Source: B8-G4 sp033720735
GTDB taxonomy: Bacteria > Bacteroidota > Bacteroidia > Chitinophagales > Saprospiraceae
Assembly: GCA_033720735.1 (NCBI GenBank)
Contig: JAWWBX010000230.1
Span: 1-7,089 of the forward strand
Direction of reading: 5' to 3'
Length of the DNA: 7,089 nucleotides
Below, one piece after another: positions 1-5,941 of this stretch. Every line of letters begins with the position of its first letter. Position 1 is the stretch's first letter. The notes under the pieces are model-generated. The model saw nothing but the letters and a program-made list of their open reading frames with translations, was not told where the DNA came from and made no database searches. The translations under genes and the position numbers were made by a program.

Positions 1-1785
1 AGTCGTGGTCGTGGTGACATCAATGGTCGGGGTCATCGCCCCTGTGGACCAGTTGTAGGTATCAAAGCTGCCGACGCTCAACGTCGCCGTCTGACCTTCG
101 CAGATCACCTGGTCCTGCACATTCAGTACAAGCTCAGAGGACTCGGTGACCATCAGGCTCGTCGTGCCCGTGCATCCATTGCCATCCGTCACCGTGACGG
201 AGTAAGTCCCGGAGGACGTCACAACCAAAGTCTGTCCTGTGCTGCCACCTGTCCAGCTGTAACTGGCGTAGTTGCCTCCGGCATCCAGTGTGGTCTGGCT
301 TCCGGTACAGAACGTCGCCGAACCGGTGATGTTGGGTGTGGGGTTGGCATTGACAGTAAAGTCAAACACGGCTGTCCCCGTACAGCCCAGCGCATCGGTC
401 ACGGTTACGATATAGCTATCAGAAGCGTTGACCGAAATGGTCGGCGTGGAAGCCCCGGTAGACCAGTTATAACTGCTGAAACCGGCAGAAGCCGTAAGGA
501 TCTCACTGCCTCCCGCACACACGTCTTCGTTGCCTGTGATCTGCGGATCCGGATCTCCTGCTTGCACGACGATCTGATCGGTCCCGGTACACCCTTCGCT
601 GTCGGTGACAGTCACAGTGTACGTATTACCAGCGGACACCGAGATGACCTGGGTATCTCCTCCATTCGACCACGCATATTCGGCAAATCCGCCACCCGCG
701 TCCAGATCGACCGGCACTGCGTTACAGACTACGCTGTCACCGGTAATGGCCGGTGACAAGGCCGCGGCCTCATTGACCGAGATCGTGTCATATCCTTCAC
801 ACCCTCCTGCATTGGTCACGGTGAGATAGATCGTGCCAGAACTCGTCGGGTTGATGGTCTGGCTGGATTCGCCCGTAGACCATGCATAGGTACTGAACCC
901 GGCGCCAGCATCAAGGAATGCGGAATCCCCTTCGCAGAAATCAGTTGTGCCCGTGATGTCGGGGTCAGGCGGTGCGACGATGGTGATCGCCATACTGGTG
1001 CTGTTCTGGCACCCGTATTGATCCGTGACCGTCACGAAATAGGTACCAGAAGTATCCACAAAAATCGTTGGTGTCGTTTCTCCGGTCGACCATTCGACCG
1101 CACTCCATGCGCCTACGTCCAGAAGGATCGAGTCGCCCTCACAGACCGCGGGCAGCCCGGTGATGCCAGGACTGGGGGCCGCATCCAGGATCAGGACTGA
1201 ATCCTGTCCGAAGCAACCGTCTCCATCAGAGACCGTTACAAAATACCATCCTCCGGTATCGACCGTGATGGTCTGGTCGGTCGAACCTGTCGACCATTCG
1301 TAGGTCGCAAAGCCCGAGTTGGCCATTACATCCACGGGCACGCCGTTGCAGATGACGGAGTCCCCGAGAATTTCCGGTACCAGGAATTGCGCCTCTACGA
1401 CCTGGATCTCATCGGTGTAGGTGCATCCGTTAAAGTCCGTGACCGTTATGAAGATCAGTTCTTCCTGGAAGACAAAGATCTCCTGGAAGTCATCACCGGT
1501 CGACCATTCGTAGCTATCCCAGCCCGGCCCGGCATCGATGACCCCGAAGTTGCCTGCACAGAACGCGAAGGTATCCGGGAGGTCGAATGTTTCTTGTTCG
1601 TACAAGTCGACAGAGTACTCTGCAGTTCCCGTACAGCCGCCATTATTCGTCACGGTGACCGTGTAGGTCCCAACCTGGTTGACAATGATCGAAGGATCCT
1701 CGCTCCCGGTTGACCATTCATAGAACAGATATGACGGATCGAACGGTACTTCAACCACAATCCCTGAGAATAATTCAATCGGACA
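1..1785 (-). repeat. Array of Ig-like repeat units of about 70 residues (nine visible)
   Basis: Core Trp codons lie at 1714, 1504, 1294, 1090, 880, 670, 463, 253 and 49 (lower coordinate of each codon), giving spacings of 70, 70, 68, 70, 70, 69, 70 and 68 residues. The consensus reads roughly C-x-G, LDAGxGF, YxWSTG, TxTIxV, GTYxVTVTD, GC-x-G, then a P-x-ITG linker to the next unit. Every complete unit has two Cys about 45 residues apart, suggesting one disulfide each. The units lack the GGxPPYxY stretch of the preceding class and are therefore about ten residues shorter. The ninth unit is cut by the left edge after the Trp strand, so the array continues outside. The likely role is a rigid stalk or adhesive shaft, by analogy with other Ig-like arrays. 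Confidence 0.88.
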
Positions 1786-4700
1786 AACGGTGGCCGGCTC
1801 GCCGAGGTCTACCTGCGGCGAGGGTGCCTCAAACACTTCAAAATCAAGCTCTGCGGTACATCCGTTGTTGTCCGTGATCAGAATATTGTAATTGCCTGCC
1901 TGCTCGACCAGGAGGAAGCTGGTCACGACCGTGCCGAGTGGTGTGGTCCACTCGTACAGATACGGTGGCTGACCGCCAAACACATTGGCATTCATCTGGG
2001 TGGCAAACTGGTTGTCAGGACATACGGCCACGTTGTCGGGAAAGACCTCGACGGTAGGCGACTCCCAAAACTCGATTTCCACCGAGTCTGCGCCCACACA
2101 ACCTTCGGAGTCGGTCGCGATGACCAGCCACTCACCGGATTCGTCGGCGGTGATCCCGGATCCCGAGACATTGCCGCCGGTCGGCGTGGTCCATTCGTAG
2201 GTGTAGCCCGGCATGCCGCCGGTCGCCTCCGCATTCAGATCGATGGTGCCATCCACAGCACATTGTCCCAGGACAGGTGCGTCGATATCAACCGGGAACG
2301 TGGTGTATACATCCAGCACGACCGAAGCGGTCCCGCTACAGCCAACCGCATCCGTCACAGTCACGACATACTGCTGACCAGCCGTTGGGTTGGTCACCAT
2401 GAAGGTGGGATTGGTACTGCCGTCATGCCACTGGTAGCTGTAGGAGGCTGGATCACCACCTTCGACTTGCGGAATGATCTCATAAGGATTGGTCGGCGTC
2501 GAACAGACGGTGAACGGTTCCATGTCCACCGTGATCTCTGCAAACACCTCGACCTCTACCTCAAGGATGATTGAAGGGCAATCACCTCCGTCAAACCCTG
2601 CAAAACTGTACACGACGATCTCTGAAGTCGTTCCGGTATTGGTCAGGTTGTCAATGACCACGGTACCGCTCGGACCGTTGCCACCCGAGGCACCAATGAT
2701 GGAGGGCGGCGCATTGACCGTCCACTCCCAGAAATCGGCTGCCGGGTTGTCAAGTACCCAGGTGAAGACCCCTCCGTCACAGAATGGGGGGTGTTCTTCA
2801 TTGAGGAATTGCAACTCTGTACAACAGCCGGGTAATTTTTCAAAGACGGGTTCGTCCTGTCCGCAGATACTCGGGCCGCCGGTCCAGGTCCCCGTTTCGC
2901 CATCGGCAAAGGTGACAAAGCCGATGGTGAGATCCTGCGTTGTCAGGTCGGTTTCGCAATCCGGGTAAGGTCGTACCGTAAGGTCAAAACAAAACTCCCA
3001 GGGTCCCATTGTGCAGTTGCAACAGGCACCGTCACCCCAGTCCACATTCGGGTGTCCGATCTGCGGACATGCACCCTGGATGTTGTAGTGGAACCACCCG
3101 GGCGGCAACTGATCGCCATCGCCAGGGATCCCTCCCCAGCATGGGCCGGAGCTTCCACCCTGCAAACCTGGTCCTACACAGTTCTGGTCGTAGAGACCAT
3201 TGCACATGTCCAGGCTTCCGTTGCCATCAAAGTCACCAATGTTATAGAAGCAATGCGGGTAGTGATAGTTGGCATCGGAAAACCAGTCCCAGATCCCCGC
3301 CGGACTGCCGCTCTGCCCTTGTGCAGGGAACGGATTGCCGTTAAGGGTCGCATTGACCGGTGGTGTGCCGAGGCCGCCTTCAAATGAAAGCGACGGATCC
3401 CAGCCGTTCCCGAACACAGGAACGATCCCCTGAAACCACTGGCAGTTGTTTCCCGACGAGGTATATGTATTCACATTGAGGCACACAGAAACGGTCTCGC
3501 CAGGAAAGAAAGGTCCTGTGAGCGGCCCTGAAAACGTGCGCGCCGTCACTTCTACGTTGGCATCGAGTACACACGCGGAGCCTTCCTCGATCGCGGTGAG
3601 ACACAACTCAAAATTCCCGCCGGCGGTATTCACCCCGGCGACAGACAGATAATAGGTGGTCCCGGCCCCGACATCGGTCGAGTTGGCAACCAATTCGCCA
3701 CCGGAACCGGTCACGCAAGCCAGATTCGCCTGTGTCAGCCCGATCGGTCCGATCAGATTGCCGCAGCCTCCATTGTCCTGCCACAGCATGATTGCCGGAG
3801 ATTCAAATTCCTGGCTGGTGATGTTGATGTTGACGATATTGGCCTGGTTGTCGGTGGTGAACGTATACCACACGGTTGGCGCAGCCTGCACGCCCAGGCA
3901 ACCCATCATGTCCGGATCGGCATCGGCAAACTCGTTGCAGCCCATCACACAGACGAAGGTGCTGTCCGGTGGCCCGGTCGGCGGGCATGCTGCCGTCAAC
4001 GTCGTCAGCGTCCCCAGATCAATTGCGGAACTGACCCCAAGCGGATCTTCGCAAAAGTTGTTGTCAAAACACGGCGGGATCTCCGAGATACAGAGATTGA
4101 ACTCACCTTGCCCTCCTTCTGAAGAGCCGATCATGAGGTAGTAGTTGACCGTTTCGTCGACAGGGCCAAACTGGATGGTGTCCACCGGCGGCAATGGTCC
4201 GCAATAGAAGTCGAAGATGCTGAACGCACCATCGCATTGTGTGGCCTCAAACAGCACCACGGAAACATCTCCCATTTGCGTCAATTGCTGGATCTCGATC
4301 TCAAAACCAACATTGCTCGGATCGGTCAGCTGCAGCGTGTACCAGACGGTATTCTCAACAACGCCCTGGCAAGCGCCCGGGAAGTTATTGGCAGGGAACT
4401 CGGGATTCGCATAGGTGGTGGTTTGGTTTGGCTCACACACCTGCGAGGTGCCCGCGAGCGGAAACGGGATCGCCGCACACGCCGTATCGTTGACGGGCGG
4501 CTCCGGATTAAAGACATTGATACAATAGTCCCCGACCCCGTTGTTCGAAAAGCCCACGGCAACGTAGTACGTGGTTCCGGGATCGAGCTGGTTGTTGATC
4601 TCCAGATCGCCACCATTCGCGCAGTCCCAGATCACCCAGGCTGCCGGATCACATGGTGCTCCCGTAAATTCAATGAGCGCGATCTGCTCGACCTGCCCGA

Positions 4701-5814
4701 AGGTTGGGTCAACATTGATATCCACATCCGGACCTTGCGCGACAAACTGGAACCAGACATTGTAGGTGGAGTTGGCATCCCAGCATCCATAGGTCTGGCC
4801 GATGTCGGTGGAAGGCCAGTCATTGTTCAGATCGTTGCCTGCGATATTGGTCAGGCAGTTGAGTGAATCATTGAGCTCAGCCGGCGGATACACCGGTGCG
4901 TTCATACAGTCGTCGTTGAACGCCGGAACGGGGTTGTCAAGGCACAGGTCGAAATCCCCGACAGCATTGTTGTCGAAGGTGACCTGAATGTAATATTCGT
5001 TGCCAATCGTCAGCTGGTTGTCCAGAACGATCGGATTGTTGAAGTCGACGTTTTGCTGGCAGGCAAGTGCCGTGGTCGGGAAGGTGCACGCAGGACCGCC
5101 CGAGAAATCATATACAGCCACATTGGCCGCATCCGGGCCGTTCTCGATGTGCAGGTCGGCGATACTGACACCTTGTGCAACAAACTTGTACCATACCGAA
5201 TAGGTGTTGGGCGCAACGATACAACCCGAGACGAGCACGTCGGTAGACGGATAATAGTTGTTATAGCCCGTGTTGCAATTCCCATCGAGATTGTTGATGG
5301 TAATGGCATTCATACACTGGTCATTGGGCGCCGGAACCGGATTGAAGACACAGATGTCAAAATTGCCCATGGCATTGCCGGCAAATCCTACCGCGATGTA
5401 GTAGGTCGCTCCGATGGTCAGCTGGTTGTCGAACATCACCGGTGCATCCACGGCGCAACCGACCTCGATGGCTGTAGCGGGATCACAACTGGTGAGCACT
5501 GCAATGTGTGGCATGCCCGGTCCATTGGTCACTTCTACGGAGCCGCTCACGCCCTGGGCGGTAAATGAGTAGAACACCAGGCTGTCGATGGCACCGCCCC
5601 AACAGTTAGCGGTATAGTAAAGGTTTGGAGGCGTGATCAGCCAGCCGGTGGCACCCACGTTGCTCTCCCCCGCCAGGGGAGTACAGTTGCCGTTGCCGTC
5701 GTCAAGATTCCCGGCGGGAATGGCGGTGGCGGTGTTGCAGTTGTCATTGGAGGGCTGTGAAAATGAAATCACGGCAAACAACATGCTTGCCGCAAGGACT
5801 AAAATTCTTTTCAT
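1..5814 (-). CDS. Giant secreted repeat protein, adhesin-like (3' end outside window)
   Basis: The frame is open from ATG at 5814-5812 to the left edge: 1938 codons, checked line by line, with no stop. The start is firm because an in-frame TAA lies at 5823-5821, nine bases before the ATG, and a signal peptide follows at once. Domain order: signal peptide (residues 1-19), five repeats of about 140 residues (23 to about 742), a cysteine-rich module (789-998), a PKD-like segment (999-1103), then at least twelve Ig-like/SprB-like units (1104-1938 and beyond). There are no catalytic motifs and no membrane segment after the signal peptide. This architecture is typical of Bacteroidota surface adhesins and gliding or biofilm proteins exported by Sec and T9SS. 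A C-terminal sorting domain is expected beyond the left edge but cannot be seen. The upstream neighbour is a shorter paralogue on the same strand. Adhesion is inferred from architecture; ligand and exact role are unknown. Confidence 0.95.
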   Translation of the reverse strand, partial: MKRILVLAASMLFAVISFSQPSNDNCNTATAIPAGNLDDGNGNCTPLAGESNVGATGWLITPPNLYYTANCWGGAIDSLVFYSFTAQGVSGSVEVTNGPGMPHIAVLTSCDPATAIEVGCAVDAPVMFDNQLTIGATYYIAVGFAGNAMGNFDICVFNPVPAPNDQCMNAITINNLDGNCNTGYNNYYPSTDVLVSGCIVAPNTYSVWYKFVAQGVSIADLHIENGPDAANVAVYDFSGGPACTFPTTALACQQNVDFNNPIVLDNQLTIGNEYYIQVTFDNNAVGDFDLCLDNPVPAFNDDCMNAPVYPPAELNDSLNCLTNIAGNDLNNDWPSTDIGQTYGCWDANSTYNVWFQFVAQGPDVDINVDPTFGQVEQIALIEFTGAPCDPAAWVIWDCANGGDLEINNQLDPGTTYYVAVGFSNNGVGDYCINVFNPEPPVNDTACAAIPFPLAGTSQVCEPNQTTTYANPEFPANNFPGACQGVVENTVWYTLQLTDPSNVGFEIEIQQLTQMGDVSVVLFEATQCDGAFSIFDFYCGPLPPVDTIQFGPVDETVNYYLMIGSSEGGQGEFNLCISEIPPCFDNNFCEDPLGVSSAIDLGTLTTLTAACPPTGPPDSTFVCVMGCNEFADADPDMMGCLGVQAAPTVWYTFTTDNQANIVNINITSQEFESPAIMLWQDNGGCGNLIGPIGLTQANLACVTGSGGELVANSTDVGAGTTYYLSVAGVNTAGGNFELCLTAIEEGSACVLDANVEVTARTFSGPLTGPFFPGETVSVCLNVNTYTSSGNNCQWFQGIVPVFGNGWDPSLSFEGGLGTPPVNATLNGNPFPAQGQSGSPAGIWDWFSDANYHYPHCFYNIGDFDGNGSLDMCNGLYDQNCVGPGLQGGSSGPCWGGIPGDGDQLPPGWFHYNIQGACPQIGHPNVDWGDGACCNCTMGPWEFCFDLTVRPYPDCETDLTTQDLTIGFVTFADGETGTWTGGPSICGQDEPVFEKLPGCCTELQFLNEEHPPFCDGGVFTWVLDNPAADFWEWTVNAPPSIIGASGGNGPSGTVVIDNLTNTGTTSEIVVYSFAGFDGGDCPSIILEVEVEVFAEITVDMEPFTVCSTPTNPYEIIPQVEGGDPASYSYQWHDGSTNPTFMVTNPTAGQQYVVTVTDAVGCSGTASVVLDVYTTFPVDIDAPVLGQCAVDGTIDLNAEATGGMPGYTYEWTTPTGGNVSGSGITADESGEWLVIATDSEGCVGADSVEIEFWESPTVEVFPDNVAVCPDNQFATQMNANVFGGQPPYLYEWTTPLGTVVTSFLLVEQAGNYNILITDNNGCTAELDFEVFEAPSPQVDLGEPATVCPIELFSGIVVEVPFDPSYLFYEWSTGSEDPSIIVNQVGTYTVTVTNNGGCTGTAEYSVDLYEQETFDLPDTFAFCAGNFGVIDAGPGWDSYEWSTGDDFQEIFVFQEELIFITVTDFNGCTYTDEIQVVEAQFLVPEILGDSVICNGVPVDVMANSGFATYEWSTGSTDQTITVDTGGWYFVTVSDGDGCFGQDSVLILDAAPSPGITGLPAVCEGDSILLDVGAWSAVEWSTGETTPTIFVDTSGTYFVTVTDQYGCQNSTSMAITIVAPPDPDITGTTDFCEGDSAFLDAGAGFSTYAWSTGESSQTINPTSSGTIYLTVTNAGGCEGYDTISVNEAAALSPAITGDSVVCNAVPVDLDAGGGFAEYAWSNGGDTQVISVSAGNTYTVTVTDSEGCTGTDQIVVQAGDPDPQITGNEDVCAGGSEILTASAGFSSYNWSTGASTPTISVNASDSYIVTVTDALGCTGTAVFDFTVNANPTPNITGSATFCTGSQTTLDAGGNYASYSWTGGSTGQTLVVTSSGTYSVTVTDGNGCTGTTSLMVTESSELVLNVQDQVICEGQTATLSVGSFDTYNWSTGAMTPTIDVTTTTT
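1786..2505 (-). repeat. Three SprB-like repeat units of about 80 residues
   Basis: Three consecutive units begin at Cys codons ending at 2505, 2262 and 2022. The core Trp is at residues 1129, 1208 and 1289, followed by the first Trp of the next class at 1367, so spacing is 79, 81 and 78. Each has a GG-x-P-x-Y-x-Y-x-W signature (EGGDPASYSYQW, TGGMPGYTYEW, FGGQPPYLYEW), a G-x-Y/W strand and a closing D-x-x-GC motif (DAVGC, DSEGC, DNNGC). This matches the SprB repeat pattern known from the Flavobacterium gliding adhesin SprB. The match is by motif only; gliding is not shown by this. Confidence 0.75.
2506..2820 (-). other. PKD-like / Ig-like segment linking module and repeat array
   Basis: Residues 999-1103 of the giant protein follow the module's CC pair. 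The segment has a WEWTV strand, an SGTVVIDNLTNTGTTSEIVV stretch and a closing CPSIILEVEVEVFAEITV strand. This resembles the PKD-like beta-sandwich segments common in Bacteroidota surface proteins, but it lacks the FGDG signature of a classical PKD domain. It occupies the same place after the module as the true PKD domain does in the upstream gene. Confidence 0.55.
2821..3450 (-). other. Cysteine-rich module, copy A (giant protein residues 789-998)
   Basis: This 210-residue segment is repeated in the upstream gene at 6446-7072. It begins NNCQWFQGIVPVFGNGWDP and ends in a CC pair. Landmarks in order: GIWDW, ANYHYPHCFY, a GDFDGNGSLD loop (residues 860-869), GGSSGPCWGGIPGDGD, PPGWFHYNIQGACP, GHPNVDWGDGACC, GPWEFCFDLTVRP and FADGETGTWTGGPS. 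It contains 14 cysteines and is rich in Trp and Gly, as expected for a disulfide-stabilised extracellular domain. Similarity probably starts further upstream in the protein, near the FPGETVSVCLNV stretch, but the other copy is cut there by the window edge. I do not recognise it as a named family and assign no function. Confidence 0.85.
3590..5748 (-). repeat. Five divergent tandem protein repeats of about 140 residues
   Basis: Repeat starts, on the minus strand, are at 5748, 5325, 4917, 4491 and 4065 (residues 23, 164, 300, 442 and 584), so the spacings are 141, 136, 142 and 142 residues. Each begins with an Asn/Asp-Cys signature (NDNC, NDQC, NDDC, NDTAC, DNNFC). Each then has an aromatic strand (FYSF, VWYKF, VWFQF, VWYTL, VWYTF), a mid-repeat Cys, a YY motif (TYYIAVG, EYYIQV, TYYVAVG, NYYLMIG, TYYLSVA) and a closing G-x-F/Y strand with Cys (GNFDIC, GDFDLC, GDYC, GEFNLC, GNFELC). 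The first three are joined to the next by NPxP-type linkers. The pattern recalls the beta-sandwich repeats of secreted Bacteroidota proteins, possibly related to bacterial pre-peptidase C-terminal domains; that relation is inferred. The fifth copy is the most divergent. Confidence 0.85.
5758..5814 (-). other. Sec signal peptide of the giant protein
   Basis: Residues 1-19 have a short basic start (MKR), a hydrophobic core (ILVLAASMLFAVI) and a small-residue end (SFS) before QPSND. Signal peptidase I cleavage after Ser19 fits the -3/-1 rule (Ser17, Ser19), leaving an N-terminal Gln, which is common in T9SS substrates. There is no lipobox cysteine near the cut, so this is not a lipoprotein signal. 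Confidence 0.88.
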
Positions 5815-5832
5815 ACGCCTTTACGTGCGTTT

Positions 5833-5850
5833 GCGTTTTGATCAAAAAGC
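5833..5850. promoter_or_regulatory. Palindrome upstream of the giant gene, possible operator
   Basis: A perfect 12-base palindrome TTTTGATCAAAA (5836-5847) is extended by GC pairs on both sides with one mismatch, 18 bases in all. It lies 22-36 bases before the ATG. It could be a binding site for a dimeric regulator or form a hairpin in the 5' leader. An AT-rich palindrome of this size can also arise by chance, so confidence is low. Confidence 0.3.
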
Positions 5851-5899
5851 AGTATCCAAGTCCCTTCTCTTCTTGGCCGGAAAAGAATGTCCGAAGTTA

Positions 5900-5919
5900 C
5901 GGATTAATCTACAAATCCG
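5900..5919 (-). terminator. Weak hairpin after the upstream gene's stop
   Basis: On the minus strand CGGATT pairs with AATCCG around an eight-base loop, 22 bases after the stop codon. A T-run (TTTT) comes only about 15 bases later, so this is not a standard intrinsic terminator. A competing four-pair hairpin (TCCG with CGGA) overlaps it. It may stabilise the 3' end or mean nothing. Confidence 0.2.
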
Positions 5920-5941
5920 GCCGGGGCGAGGTCTGGTGAGG

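Larger units (their letters stand above)
5815..5941 (-). promoter_or_regulatory. Intergenic gap between the tandem paralogues
   Basis: These 127 bases separate the upstream stop from the giant gene's ATG and carry no gene. An AAAGG lies only three bases before the ATG (5822-5818), too close for a good Shine-Dalgarno site. Weak or absent Shine-Dalgarno sites are common in Bacteroidota. I find no clean match to the phylum's promoter pattern (TTTG then TAnnTTTG). The region is more AT-rich than the genes and contains a palindrome and a small hairpin, listed separately. Co-transcription of the two genes and a separate promoter are both possible. Confidence 0.45.

Noticed and set aside
601..1700. 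Recurring inverted repeats of the type GGTGACCGT/ACGGTCAC
   Set aside because: They fall at the same place in each repeat unit and simply encode the VTVTD strand; Val and Thr codons make near-palindromes without a separate signal.
1..1785. Direct-repeat spacing suggestive of a CRISPR-like array
   Set aside because: The period is about 210 bases, always a multiple of three, and the repeats are imperfect and encode Ig-like protein units.
2489..2968. Plus-strand open frame of 159 codons
   Set aside because: Antisense to the PKD-like segment and the end of the cysteine-rich module. A similar antisense frame appears at 6318-6710 opposite the other module copy, so the resemblance between the two is an echo of the minus-strand homology.
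4237..4866. Plus-strand open frame of 209 codons
   Set aside because: It lies antisense to the N-terminal repeats of the giant gene. Its translation shows no recognisable domain, while the minus frame is open throughout and carries ordered repeats and a signal peptide.
5053..5568. Plus-strand open frame of 171 codons
   Set aside because: Shadow frame opposite two of the N-terminal repeats; no start context, domain or neighbour supports it.
5815..5880. Bacteroidota promoter (TTTG, then TAnnTTTG) before the giant gene
   Set aside because: TACTGCTTTTTG resembles the -7 element only loosely and there is no TTTG at the right distance upstream.
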